A DNA stretch of 64,000 bases from Colimorpha sp045222295. Lineage in GTDB: Bacteria; Bacteroidota; Bacteroidia; Bacteroidales; P3. The notes beneath the pieces are model-generated. The model had not been told where the DNA came from. It ran no database searches and worked only from the letters and a program-made list of their open reading frames with translations. Made by a program: the position numbers and the translations under genes. The DNA lies in contig JBGUXP010000011.1 in assembly GCA_045222295.1 (NCBI GenBank), positions 62,001 to 126,000 of the forward strand. Direction: 5' to 3'. Position 1 is the stretch's first letter. Every line of letters begins with the position of its first letter. Shown here in pieces: positions 6,769 to 15,023 of this stretch.

Positions 6769-7315
6769 TATCTCTGTAGGCTTTCCTCGCCCTGTACATC
6801 TCCTCTTTTATCCCTCCGTTCTCGAGGAAATTCCTCTTCTGCCACTCGATAAGTCCTTTTATCAGCACGTCGCACTGGTGTATCAGCGTGATGGCGATGT
6901 TGGCGATTGTCTCGTCCGAGCGGTCTTTTATCTTCTCGCGGTACACTGCCGAGTCGAGGTGCCGCTTGCAGAACTCCCGCGTCTGGACGCAGCGTGGGTC
7001 ATTGTACGGCCACTGCTCCAGACCTCTCACACGAAGGTAGTCCTCATAGTCCAGCAGAAGCTCGTGCAGCGAGGCACGGTTGACGTTGGTCAGCTTCAGC
7101 TCCATCTCCTTCGAGGTGATGCCGTCGATGTTGCCCTCGGCAAGGTTCTGCTTGCCGCTCCGTGCCGCCTGCACCATCTGGTCTATCGTGCGGTCTCCTT
7201 TCACCAAGAACTTATTGGCAAAATAATAGGTCACGTCGTAGACACACTCCGCTTTCTGGAATGCCTTCAACGTCCTGTAGTTGTTATCTTGCCGTATAAA
7301 GTCCCTGTCGGTCAT
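6701..7315 (-). CDS. Four-helix-bundle protein with suffix domain (23S rRNA IVS-type)
   Basis: This 204-residue protein has a core (residues about 15-130: YRTLKAFQKAECVYDVTYYF, QMVQAARSGKQNLAEGN, ELKLTNVNRASLHELLLDYE) typical of the four-helix bundle proteins first known from intervening sequences in 23S rRNA genes. It has the extra C-terminal suffix found in a subfamily. The last 20 residues are low-complexity Asn/Gly and are encoded by 9-bp tandem repeats, so the natural C-terminus was probably shorter. It sits in a minus-strand run 3 bp after the thioredoxin-like lipoprotein gene. The function of chromosomal copies outside rRNA genes is unknown. Confidence 0.8.
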   Translation of the reverse strand: MTDRDFIRQDNNYRTLKAFQKAECVYDVTYYFANKFLVKGDRTIDQMVQAARSGKQNLAEGNIDGITSKEMELKLTNVNRASLHELLLDYEDYLRVRGLEQWPYNDPRCVQTREFCKRHLDSAVYREKIKDRSDETIANIAITLIHQCDVLIKGLIEWQKRNFLENGGIKEEMYRARKAYRDSHGFNGQNGQNGFNGSNGRFGQ

Positions 7316-7318
7316 TGG

Positions 7319-7972
7319 TTATTTCTCTATAACAATCATTCGGTCTTTGGCTGTGGTCGTCGGGGCGGTCACGACAGAGAAGCATCCGTCGTCGTCCCTG
7401 AAGTCGGAGTGCTCGCGGAGGTAGTCGGCATAGAACGAGGTGCGAACTACAAACCAGCTACTGTCTGACTCAGGCGAGGGTTTCTCGCGTGTGACAGGAA
7501 TATAGTTGTTGGTGTCTACCGCCAGGCAGAAGGGGACGCCCTCCATACGGCTGCGGCTGTCGATGGGGTGAGCTGTGCTGAAGAGGCTCACCACCTCCTT
7601 GTACATCCCTTTCTCATAAGGCAGATTGCAATGGTGAATCAGCTCGCGAGGGATGCCCATGTCCATCATATCGCCGACCACCTCTTCCCAATGGGCGGAG
7701 TCAACGATGTCCTCGACGATGAGGTAGTAGATGCGCCACAGCGAGGTGTCCATTGCGTTGACAGCCGCCTTCGTTTCCTCGTTCATCTGGCGGCATCCAT
7801 AGCAGTAGGGACTGGTGAAGATGAGGGCGCGGTAGTGTGTGGTGTCCTGAGCGATGGCAGTCAGTTCCTCCATTCCGAAAGAGCCTTCCGGTACATACAG
7901 AGGTGCCTTGGTTTCGTGCTTGCAGCCTACAAGGAGCAGCATGGTTGTCATTATAAAAAAGATTCTTTTCAT
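7319..7972 (-). CDS. Lipoprotein with thioredoxin-like CxxC motif
   Basis: This 217-residue protein starts at ATG 7972 (an upstream in-frame TTG at 7978 is less likely). The signal ends in a lipobox (MLLLVGC), so it is anchored in the outer or inner membrane. IFTSPYCYGCRQMNEETK is laid out like a thioredoxin active site: beta strand, then C-Y-G-C, then helix. Another thioredoxin-like feature is GVPFCLAVD, where a cis-Pro loop would be expected. It may be a periplasmic thiol-disulfide protein. It lies between the von Willebrand gene, whose stop is 2 bp away, and the four-helix gene. Confidence 0.7.
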   Translation of the reverse strand: MKRIFFIMTTMLLLVGCKHETKAPLYVPEGSFGMEELTAIAQDTTHYRALIFTSPYCYGCRQMNEETKAAVNAMDTSLWRIYYLIVEDIVDSAHWEEVVGDMMDMGIPRELIHHCNLPYEKGMYKEVVSLFSTAHPIDSRSRMEGVPFCLAVDTNNYIPVTREKPSPESDSSWFVVRTSFYADYLREHSDFRDDDGCFSVVTAPTTTAKDRMIVIEK

Positions 7973-7974
7973 GC

Positions 7975-9324
7975 TCAAAACTGTATCTTGGTGGTCTGTG
8001 AACTTTCTATCACGAAGCGTTTTGTCTGGACTTTGTCGTATTTGGTGGCGTTCTGGGGGTGGAGGACGAGCTCGTATTGGCCGGGTTGCAATAATAACCT
8101 CTCGCCGGCGGTGCTGGGGTTGAGGTCGGTGGCGAACTCCACCTGGCCGTCTCTTAATCTAAAGATGGCGCCGGTGGTAATGCCCTTGGGCTTGCTGAGG
8201 ATGAGCATGCCGGGCATGGGCACCGAGAGCTCGGTGGCGGCGTTGCCACGCACCTCGACATTCCGCAGAGTGGTGACGGGCAATGTCTGCACCTCCACAT
8301 CATAGCGACCAGCAAGGTACTGCCCCGTCTCACCAATAGTCTGCGCCGCCACACGGTCGCCGCCACGGCGCACAATAACATCCACGTTGGGCTGTTGCCA
8401 TTGCGGACGCTTGCCACCATACTGCACCTTCAACGTCCCCTCGCTGACAGTAATATCGACATTATTCACACGGTCGACCGAAAATCGCATGGCTTCTCGG
8501 CGCAATGGAGGGTGGGTAAAAACGGTCATATCATAGGTCACCAGCGGGTCGAGTAGTAGCGTGTCGAGTCGCAACTTGGCGTCAACGCTGTAAATGGTGT
8601 TTTGGCGGATGACACCCGTACGATGGTCATAGAATGCCACAGGATGTTCAGTCTCATAGATTTCGCCGTCGGCACCCAACACATTGAGCACAACCTTGGC
8701 CTTCTTGCCACTAAGACGGAAGATATTGTTGAGAGTCTTGGCGAACTCCTCCTCGTGCGGCACCAAGAAGAGGCTCCCAGCGCAGTCGGCATGATGAAAG
8801 GCGCCACCTCCGATACCCAAAACGAAAGTCTGTACCACGACCCCACTCAGCTGCACCTGCCGCGCCACGTCGCATATCTCGGCGTCGCAGTCGTCCATAC
8901 CATCAGTGATGATAAGAATGATGTTACGGGAAGAGCCCGTGGCGGGGAAATCGCTTAAGGCATCGGTCAATGCCTCGGCCGCCAGACATCCGCCCTGTGG
9001 CACAAGGGTCTTAATCTTGCTCTGCAATTGATAGATATTGTCGGTACCAAAGGGTACTTCCAGGCGCGTGGAGAACTGATTCTTGTTCATATGGCCGAAC
9101 ACGCGCAACGCCACCTCGACATCGTGCTGTTGCGAGATGCTGTCGAGAAACGACAGCAGCACCTGCTGCGTAACCTTTATCTTGCTATTGCTCTGCCAGT
9201 GGTCCCACATCGAATTGGAGCAGTCCATGATAAGCAACAAGCGAGTCTTCTCAGGCCTCTGTCCCTGTGCCACTCCAGCCAACAATAACAATAATATTAT
9301 GAACAGTCTGCGCATTTTAGACAT
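7975..9324 (-). CDS. Secreted von Willebrand factor type A domain protein
   Basis: This protein has 449 residues with a signal peptide (RRLFIILLLLLAGVAQG). A vWA domain spans about residues 27-205: LLLIMDCSNSMWD gives the metal-site DxSxS, QGGCLAAEALTDAL provides the conserved Thr region, and ILIITDGMDDCD the third loop, so the MIDAS appears complete. The C-terminal 240 residues look like repeated beta modules, probably adhesion or structural. With the promoter -7 element at 9339-9346 the mRNA leader is very short. The internal Met at 9315 (MRRLF) is an equally good start. It heads the minus-strand run down to the half-transketolase. Confidence 0.82.
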   Translation of the reverse strand: MSKMRRLFIILLLLLAGVAQGQRPEKTRLLLIMDCSNSMWDHWQSNSKIKVTQQVLLSFLDSISQQHDVEVALRVFGHMNKNQFSTRLEVPFGTDNIYQLQSKIKTLVPQGGCLAAEALTDALSDFPATGSSRNIILIITDGMDDCDAEICDVARQVQLSGVVVQTFVLGIGGGAFHHADCAGSLFLVPHEEEFAKTLNNIFRLSGKKAKVVLNVLGADGEIYETEHPVAFYDHRTGVIRQNTIYSVDAKLRLDTLLLDPLVTYDMTVFTHPPLRREAMRFSVDRVNNVDITVSEGTLKVQYGGKRPQWQQPNVDVIVRRGGDRVAAQTIGETGQYLAGRYDVEVQTLPVTTLRNVEVRGNAATELSVPMPGMLILSKPKGITTGAIFRLRDGQVEFATDLNPSTAGERLLLQPGQYELVLHPQNATKYDKVQTKRFVIESSQTTKIQF

Positions 9325-9338
9325 AATAATTCAAAATG

Positions 9339-9346
9339 CAAAGATA
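9339..9346 (-). promoter_or_regulatory. -7 promoter element for the vWA operon
   Basis: On the minus strand this reads TATCTTTG followed by CA, an exact match to TAnnTTTG. It is placed about 14 bp before ATG 9324 and 23 bp before ATG 9315. Confidence 0.75.
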
Positions 9347-9416
9347 CAAATAATCGCCGACATGACAAAATAAAACACAGCCGAAAAATAAATTTCCCCA
9401 TGTCGTGAAAAGTTCG

Positions 9417-9424
9417 TATCTTTG
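9417..9424 (+). promoter_or_regulatory. -7 promoter element for the C1 peptidase gene
   Basis: TATCTTTG followed by CA, with a 46-bp AT-rich leader before ATG 9471. It is divergent from the promoter at 9339-9346. Confidence 0.78.
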
Positions 9425-9470
9425 CATCGCATTTTATGCGTAAAACAAATAATAATTTAACAATAAATCA

Positions 9471-10727
9471 ATGAAAAAAGCATTCCTATTCCTTGGCGCT
9501 GTTGCCATCTGCGCCAGCTCTGTGTTCGCACAGGAAGAGAAGAAAGAGGACGAGGGCTACAAGTTCGACACCATCAAGATGTTGCCCATCACCTCCGTAA
9601 AAAACCAGAACAACGCCGGCACCTGCTGGAGCTACAGCGGCATCGCTTTCCTCGAGAGCGAGCTGCTCCGCATGGGCAAGGGCGAGTACGACCTCAGCGA
9701 GATGTACGTGGTCGAGAAGACCTACAACGACCGCGCCTACGCCGCCGTGCGTACCCATGGTGACGTCTCCTTCAGCCAGGGCGGTGCCTTCAACGATGTC
9801 ATCTACTGCCTTCGCAACTACGGCATGGTGCCCGACGAAATCATGCCTGCCGGCAAGATGTATGGTGACACCCTCAGCAACCACACCGAACTCAGCGCCC
9901 TCACCGACGTGATGGTCGAGGCCATCGCCAAGGGCAAACTGAAGAAACTCCAGATGAGCCCCGACGGCCAGCCCCTGTGGCAGAAGGCTATCGCCGCTGT
10001 CCATGAGACCTACCTCGGACCCATCCCCGAGAAGTTCAAATACAACGGCAAGGAGTACACCCCGAAGAGTTTCGGCGAGAGCCTCGGCCTCAACCCCGAC
10101 GACTACGTCTCCATCACCAGCTACACTCACCATCCCTTCTACGAGCAATTCGTCATCGAAATTCAGGACAACTGGCGCTGGGGTCTGAGCTGGAACCTGC
10201 CCCTCGACGAGATGATGGAGGTCTTTGACTATGCCATCGAGAACGGCTACACCATCGCCTGGGGCGCCGACGTCAGCGAGCCCGGCTTCCGCTACAGCCG
10301 TAAGGGCTTCGCCGTCCTGCCCGCCACCGAGGCCCCGAAGGCCGGCGTGGGCAGCGACCAGGCCAAGTGGAGCGGCATGAAAGCCGGCGAGATTGCCGAC
10401 GAGGCCGCCAAGCACCCCACGCCCCAACGTTGGGTGACCCAGGAGGAGCGCCAGCAGGCCTATGACAACTGGGAGACCACCGACGACCACGGCATGCTGA
10501 TTTTCGGCACCGCCAAGGACCAGATGGGCAACGAGTACTACATGGTGAAGAACAGCTGGGGCCTGTACAACGGCGAGTTCGGCGGCAACTTCTTCTGCAG
10601 CAAGGCATTTGTCCGCTACAAAACCATGAACATCGTGGTCCACAAGGACGCCATCCCCGCCCACATCAAGGCTAAACTCGGCATCGAAGACAAGAGCGCC
10701 AACACCAAGAAAGGTAAAAAGAAATAA
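9471..10727 (+). CDS. C1 family aminopeptidase (bleomycin hydrolase-like), exported
   Basis: This 418-residue protein carries a signal peptide (MKKAFLFLGAVAICASSVFA). Papain-type catalytic residues are visible: Cys in QNNAGTCWSYSG (about residue 52), His in DDHGMLIFG and Asn in YYMVKNSWG. The layout and length match bacterial C1B peptidases (PepC/bleomycin hydrolase), which act as aminopeptidases, but with an export signal typical of Bacteroidales forms. The Lys-rich C-terminal tail (NTKKGKKK) is unusual, since the C-terminus of C1B enzymes normally enters the active site. It is monocistronic, with its own promoter and a strong terminator. Confidence 0.88.
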   Translation: MKKAFLFLGAVAICASSVFAQEEKKEDEGYKFDTIKMLPITSVKNQNNAGTCWSYSGIAFLESELLRMGKGEYDLSEMYVVEKTYNDRAYAAVRTHGDVSFSQGGAFNDVIYCLRNYGMVPDEIMPAGKMYGDTLSNHTELSALTDVMVEAIAKGKLKKLQMSPDGQPLWQKAIAAVHETYLGPIPEKFKYNGKEYTPKSFGESLGLNPDDYVSITSYTHHPFYEQFVIEIQDNWRWGLSWNLPLDEMMEVFDYAIENGYTIAWGADVSEPGFRYSRKGFAVLPATEAPKAGVGSDQAKWSGMKAGEIADEAAKHPTPQRWVTQEERQQAYDNWETTDDHGMLIFGTAKDQMGNEYYMVKNSWGLYNGEFGGNFFCSKAFVRYKTMNIVVHKDAIPAHIKAKLGIEDKSANTKKGKKK

Positions 10728-10742
10728 TCAATTCTTCAACCC

Positions 10743-10781
10743 AAAAGCCGGTTTCCGCACAAGCAGAAACCGGCTTTTTTT
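10743..10781 (+). terminator. Rho-independent terminator after the C1 peptidase gene
   Basis: AAAAGCCGGTTTC pairs with GAAACCGGCTTTT across a 10-base loop, followed by a T run. It starts 15 bp after the stop codon. Confidence 0.92.
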
Positions 10782-10815
10782 GTTCTATCTGGTAAGCTGA
10801 TTTCCATTTTATTAA

Positions 10816-10874
10816 TATGTTGTTCTTATGTTGTTCTTTAGATTTATTCATAAGAACAACATAAGAACAACATA
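10816..10874. repeat. Perfect 23-bp inverted repeat with repeated arms
   Basis: Arms 10816-10838 and 10852-10874 are exact reverse complements. Each arm holds two direct copies of TATGTTGTTCTT. The 13-base centre is AT-rich. It is intergenic, between the peptidase terminator and the next promoter. Confidence 0.9.
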
Positions 10875-10956
10875 CTATCAATATGAAAAATAGGCTTTTA
10901 GGTGGCACTTTTATTGATTTTGTATTGCAACGGGGTGATATTCTGGATTTTTTGTG

Positions 10957-10964
10957 TATTTTTG
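10957..10964 (+). promoter_or_regulatory. -7 promoter element
   Basis: TATTTTTG followed by CA, 19 bp before ATG 10984. It excludes the upstream in-frame ATG at 10954 as a start. Confidence 0.65.
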
Positions 10965-10983
10965 CAGTCGAGAACAACCACTG

Positions 10984-12129
10984 ATGAAAAAGAAGCTTTC
11001 CATACTATTACTATTGATTTCCATATCTTTAGGGATTATGGCGCAGGAGGATTGTCCCCTCCCCGAAAGGAAAAAGCTCAACGCCAAGGAGCGCCGCGAG
11101 ATGCAGGAGTACTTGGATGCACTGGTGAATGACTGGAAAAAAATTGTCGTTTCGGGCCATGACCCTCGACTGACATTTATCGACATAGACAAAAAGCACA
11201 TCGTTGTCAACGTGGATTACGACCTCGACGACAGCGCCGCCGCCAAGATGGAGACACTGCAATCATGGCCACGTGTAGCGGCATTGTTCGATGCCACAAA
11301 ACACCTGAGCGACATCTTCGGCTTGTTGGCCTCTCTGGGTTACGAAGTAGCGTTGAGTGTTTCTTTCCGTCCGAACGGAGAAATCTTTTTCTTCTCCTAT
11401 GACAACGAAACCCTGCGTCGCATCATGATGCTGGAGAACGTGACGTCGGCAACGATATACAACGTTGTCACCGAAACAAAGAAAAACATTCCCTTCGAAT
11501 TCGACGACAGTGTGATATGTACCGGCACAAGCTACTGCAACCATCTGTGGTCTATCCAACTGCACTCTCTTGTTAATATGGACCCAATTACCGACGCACG
11601 TACCGAATGGATGGTCTACCTCAGCAATCTTATTGAGCAGAAAGAGTATCTCCATTACATCGGCATGGACAGCAGCACAGCCCGGTTTGTCATCGTTCAA
11701 GACGGAGTAAAGGACACAATGATATTCGAGTATAGCCCTGCACAGCTGCTTGGGGAGACACCCACGATGGACATTGACCATGTGGGTAGGTATATGGCCC
11801 AGACCATCAACCGCTCTCTACCCATGGAATTGCCGAATGGGGACGGAACCTTTGAGAGTTGCACGTATGACCCATCGCTGAGTGTTCTTGTATTCAATTA
11901 TCTGATGAGCGAACTGTCCATTCTCAACAATGAAGGGAAAGAAGTGCAGATTAAACCCTTCTTGCTGAATGTCATGATGAACGCTCCCGACGGACAGGAG
12001 TTTTTCTCCTCACTAATTGAATTGGGGCTGGGTCTTGAGTTGCGTATGCAGAGCCGCACGACGCGCCGCACCACGACTTTCACCTACACTGCCGATGAAT
12101 TGCGTATTTATATGTTTGAACAACAATAA
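10984..12129 (+). CDS. Secreted protein, function unknown
   Basis: This 381-residue protein has a signal peptide (MKKKLSILLLLISISLGIMA, then QEDC). I recognise no domain. The mature sequence alternates helices and strands, is acidic, and begins with a charged helix (RKKLNAKERREMQEYLDALV). Cysteines are few. The start is chosen after the promoter at 10957-10964. The radical SAM gene starts 3 bp after its stop, so the two are probably co-transcribed. Confidence 0.75.
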   Translation: MKKKLSILLLLISISLGIMAQEDCPLPERKKLNAKERREMQEYLDALVNDWKKIVVSGHDPRLTFIDIDKKHIVVNVDYDLDDSAAAKMETLQSWPRVAALFDATKHLSDIFGLLASLGYEVALSVSFRPNGEIFFFSYDNETLRRIMMLENVTSATIYNVVTETKKNIPFEFDDSVICTGTSYCNHLWSIQLHSLVNMDPITDARTEWMVYLSNLIEQKEYLHYIGMDSSTARFVIVQDGVKDTMIFEYSPAQLLGETPTMDIDHVGRYMAQTINRSLPMELPNGDGTFESCTYDPSLSVLVFNYLMSELSILNNEGKEVQIKPFLLNVMMNAPDGQEFFSSLIELGLGLELRMQSRTTRRTTTFTYTADELRIYMFEQQ

Positions 12130-12132
12130 GCC

Positions 12133-13812
12133 ATGCGAATCCTGCTCATTACACCGCCACTCACGCAGTTGAACACCCCCTATCCTGCTACAGCCTACCT
12201 CAAGGGGTACTACGCCACACAGGGGCATACAGTACGACAGGTCGACCTCGGAATCGAGGTGGTCGACCGCGTGCTGTCGCGGGAGTTCCTTGCGGGCATC
12301 GGCCTCGTGGAACAGGCGCGGCTGATAGAACCCGTCAAGCGGTTCCTCCGTGGGCAGGACGACACACTGGGCCCTCGAATTGCCAATAGGAGTTTGCTGC
12401 CGGAAGGCAATCGTTTCGAGCAATTGGATGAGGACAATATGGAATGGTCCTTCGGCGTCAGCGGCACCACCGACAAGGCGCAGCACCTGGCCACATTATT
12501 TATAGAGGACTTCGCCGACCACATCCGCGAGCACGTCGATCCCCACTTCGACCTCGTGCGCTACGCCGAGTACCTCAGCAACGACGCCCCCACCTTCGAC
12601 CCCCTCTACGCCGAGCTGCAGCAGGAGCCGTCGGCCATCGACCGACTGATGCTCGGCCTCCTCGAAGAGTGTGTGTCGGGGTTTGCCCCCGACCGCGTTT
12701 GTCTCACGGTCCCTTTCCCCGGCTGCCTGTATGGGGCTTTGCGTTGCGGCCAATGGCTCAAGGCCCACACCACCGCCACCGTTGAGATAGGCGGTGGATT
12801 TCCCAACACCGAATGGCGCCAGCTGAGTGACCAGCGTATCTATGAGTTCTGCGACGAGGTGGTGATTGACGGGTGCAAAGAGGCTGACCAATACTGCCCC
12901 GATTTCAGCGATTTACCATTGGACAAATACCTCTCGCTCACAGAGATGACCAACCCCATGCACCGCCTGTGGAACCAGGGTCGGTGGAACAAGATGGTGA
13001 TGGCCCACGGCTGCTACTGGCACCGCTGCGCCTTCTGCGACACCTCGCTCGACTATATCGGCAACTACCGCGCCCCCAAGGCCGCCACCGTGGTCGACCA
13101 CATGGAGCGCGTCATGGCACAGACGGGCCGCACGGGCTTCCACTTCGTCGACGAGGCGTTGCCGCCCAAGCTGCTGCGCGAGGTGGCCGAAGAGATACTG
13201 CGGCGCGGCCTCGCCGTCAGTTTCTGGGGCAACATACGCTTCGAGAAAGCCTACACCGCCGAGCTTTGCGACCTGCTGGCCGAGGCCGGCATGGTGGCTG
13301 TGAGCGGTGGCTTGGAGGTGGCCTCCGACCGCCTGCTGAAACTCATCGACAAGGGCGTCACCATCCAGCAGACCGTCGATGCCTGCCGCCACCTGCGCGA
13401 CGCCGGCATCATGGTGCACACCTACCTCATGTACGGCTTCCCCACCGAGACGCTCCAGGAGACCGTCGACGCCCTCGAGATCGTCCGCCGCATGTTCGAC
13501 GAAGGCATCGTCCAAAGCGCCTTCTGGCACCGCTATGCCATGACTTGCCACTCGCCTTCTGGCCTCAACCCCGAAGCCTACGGCGCCCGCCGCACCACCC
13601 TCGAGCCGAACCCCTTCTGCAACAACGAGGTCGACTGGGAGCCGGTGGATGGGGCCAATGGGGCTAATGGGTTTACTGGGCATTTCCCTTATGATATCGA
13701 TGCCGTCGGTGCCGCCCTGCGGCTGGCCACCTATAACTACATGAACGGGCTGGGTTTAGACCAGCCCGTCCGCAGTTGGTTCCCCATACGGGTACCGAAA
13801 CCATCAAAATAA
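12133..13812 (+). CDS. B12-binding domain radical SAM protein
   Basis: This protein has 559 residues. The N-terminal 250 residues look like a Rossmann-type cobalamin-binding region (MRILLITPPLTQLNTPYPAT, then VEIGGGFPNTEWR). The radical SAM cluster motif is HGCYWHRCAFCD, a C-x4-C-x2-C spacing seen in a subgroup of cobalamin radical SAM proteins instead of the usual C-x3-C. Later motifs are SGGLEVASDRLLKLIDKGV and HTYLMYGFPTET. The substrate is unknown; no peptide or hopanoid genes are nearby. Residues about 506-517 (GANGANGFTG) are encoded by 9-bp tandem repeats and are probably an inserted loop near the C-terminus. Confidence 0.85.
   Translation: MRILLITPPLTQLNTPYPATAYLKGYYATQGHTVRQVDLGIEVVDRVLSREFLAGIGLVEQARLIEPVKRFLRGQDDTLGPRIANRSLLPEGNRFEQLDEDNMEWSFGVSGTTDKAQHLATLFIEDFADHIREHVDPHFDLVRYAEYLSNDAPTFDPLYAELQQEPSAIDRLMLGLLEECVSGFAPDRVCLTVPFPGCLYGALRCGQWLKAHTTATVEIGGGFPNTEWRQLSDQRIYEFCDEVVIDGCKEADQYCPDFSDLPLDKYLSLTEMTNPMHRLWNQGRWNKMVMAHGCYWHRCAFCDTSLDYIGNYRAPKAATVVDHMERVMAQTGRTGFHFVDEALPPKLLREVAEEILRRGLAVSFWGNIRFEKAYTAELCDLLAEAGMVAVSGGLEVASDRLLKLIDKGVTIQQTVDACRHLRDAGIMVHTYLMYGFPTETLQETVDALEIVRRMFDEGIVQSAFWHRYAMTCHSPSGLNPEAYGARRTTLEPNPFCNNEVDWEPVDGANGANGFTGHFPYDIDAVGAALRLATYNYMNGLGLDQPVRSWFPIRVPKPSK
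13649..13683 (+). repeat. 9-bp tandem repeats inside a coding region
   Basis: Units of the type GGGGC(C/T)AAT and GGGTTTACT run in the frame of the radical SAM gene. They are the same family as the array at 6660-6768. Confidence 0.7.
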
Positions 13813-13819
13813 TAAAAAT

Positions 13820-13836
13820 GCCGGCAATATGCCGGC
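13820..13836. terminator. Hairpin between two convergent genes
   Basis: GCCGGCAATATGCCGGC is a 6-bp GC stem with a 5-base loop, 7 bp after the radical SAM stop codon and before the convergent mgtC-like stop. It could terminate either strand, but the T run is poor. A related GCCGGC hairpin occurs in the coding region near 31530. Confidence 0.5.
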
Positions 13837-13847
13837 GAGCCTTCTAG

Positions 13848-14324
13848 CTATCGAGCGATATCCTCGTCGTCTTTGGGTTCTCCATGGCGGAGATTCTTGA
13901 TGTAGAGTTCAATACTCTTCAACCCCCAGTTGATGAGGATGATGACAGCGACAGCCACGATGGCCTCGCGCCACATGCCATAGCCGCAGAGGCAACCCAC
14001 GGCGGCTGAGCACCAGATGGTGGCAGCCGAGGAAAGGCCGTGGATGGTAAGTCCGTTCTTCATGATGACACCAGCACCAAGGAATCCAATACCAGTAACA
14101 ACCTGAGATAGAACACGGAGATTGTCATTATTCACAGGGCCACCAGCAGCAGTGGCACCCATAATAACACTTTCGCTTATAAGAATAAATATACAGGCAC
14201 CCACGGCCACAAGTGAATTGGTAGTGAGCCCAGCCTGACGCTGCTTAAGTTCGCGCTGAGTTCCGATGATGATGCCGGCGATGAGGGCGCAAGCAAGGCG
14301 GAAAATAAAGACTTCGATGGGCAT
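13848..14324 (-). CDS. MgtC/SapB family membrane protein
   Basis: This 158-residue membrane protein has the family pattern RLACALIAGIIIGTQRELKQ, then AGLTTNSLVAVGACIF, then GIGFLGAGVIMKNG and GLSSAATIWCSAAVG. It has about four to five transmembrane helices. MgtC-like proteins are inner-membrane proteins linked to growth in low Mg2+ and to ATP synthase or magnesium homeostasis. The short charged C-terminal tail lacks the ACT-like domain of true MgtC, so this is the short SapB-like form. It is the last gene of the minus-strand run starting at 19648. Confidence 0.9.
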   Translation of the reverse strand: MPIEVFIFRLACALIAGIIIGTQRELKQRQAGLTTNSLVAVGACIFILISESVIMGATAAGGPVNNDNLRVLSQVVTGIGFLGAGVIMKNGLTIHGLSSAATIWCSAAVGCLCGYGMWREAIVAVAVIILINWGLKSIELYIKNLRHGEPKDDEDIAR

Positions 14325-14326
14325 GA

Positions 14327-14360
14327 TGGGGTGAATGGGTTTAATTGGTTAACTGGCTTT
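14327..14360. repeat. Short 9-bp-type repeat at a gene junction
   Basis: GATGGGGTGAATGGGTTTAA followed by TTGGTTAACTGGC fills the gap between mgtC-like and rsmI and encodes the last residues of rsmI. It belongs to the TTAATGGG repeat family. Confidence 0.5.
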
Positions 14361-15023
14361 CCCGGCGAGGATGACGACAATCTCACCCTTGACCTCTTTC
14401 TGCTGGAAGTGGGCGAGTACCTCGGCGAGGGTGCCGCGAGCAGTCTCTGCGTGGAGCTTGCTGATTTCGCGGCTGACGGAGACCGGGCGCTCGTTGCCGA
14501 GAACGGCGATGAGTTCTTCCAGCAGTTTGACGAGGCGATAGGGGCTCTCGTATATAACCATTGTGCGTTCCTCGTCAGCGAGAGCCTTGATGGCCGTCTG
14601 GCGACCTTTTTTGTGCGGCAGGAAGCCGAGAAACGTGAATCGGTCGCAGGGGAGTCCGCTGTCGATGAGTGCCGGCACAAAGGCCGTAGCTCCCGGCAGG
14701 CATTCCACCTCGATACCTTCTTTCACAGCTTCGCGCACCAGCAAGAATCCCGGGTCGCTGATGCCAGGAGTTCCGGCATCGGTGACCACGGCAATGGTGG
14801 TGCCGCCCTTCAGTCGCTCGACGAGCCCCGCCACCGTCTGGTGCTCGTTGAAGATATGGTAACTCTGCAACGGGGTGTCAATACCGTAGTGTTGCAGTAG
14901 CACACGGCTGGTGCGGGTGTCCTCGGCAAGGATAAGGTCGACAGACTTGAGAACCTCGACGCCACGAAATGTCATGTCGCCGAGGTTCCCAACGGGTGTC
15001 GGTACTAGGTACAATTTAGACAT
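14349..15023 (-). CDS. rsmI: 16S rRNA (cytidine1402-2'-O)-methyltransferase
   Basis: This is a 224-residue SAM-dependent methylase of the tetrapyrrole methylase fold: LYLVPTPVGNLGDMTFR at the N-terminus, AEDTRTSRVLLQHYGI, then VTDAGTPGISDPGF and LPGATAFVPALIDSGLP. RsmI adds the 2'-O-methyl group to C1402 of 16S rRNA in the decoding site. The start at 15023 matches the conserved N-terminus and overlaps the yebC stop codon by one base (TAATG), so translation is probably coupled. Confidence 0.93.
   Translation of the reverse strand: MSKLYLVPTPVGNLGDMTFRGVEVLKSVDLILAEDTRTSRVLLQHYGIDTPLQSYHIFNEHQTVAGLVERLKGGTTIAVVTDAGTPGISDPGFLLVREAVKEGIEVECLPGATAFVPALIDSGLPCDRFTFLGFLPHKKGRQTAIKALADEERTMVIYESPYRLVKLLEELIAVLGNERPVSVSREISKLHAETARGTLAEVLAHFQQKEVKGEIVVILAGKAS

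Noticed and set aside
9486..10664. Minus-strand open frame (392 codons) opposite the C1 peptidase
   Set aside because: No domain features; the plus strand has the complete papain-type catalytic residues and a matching promoter and terminator.
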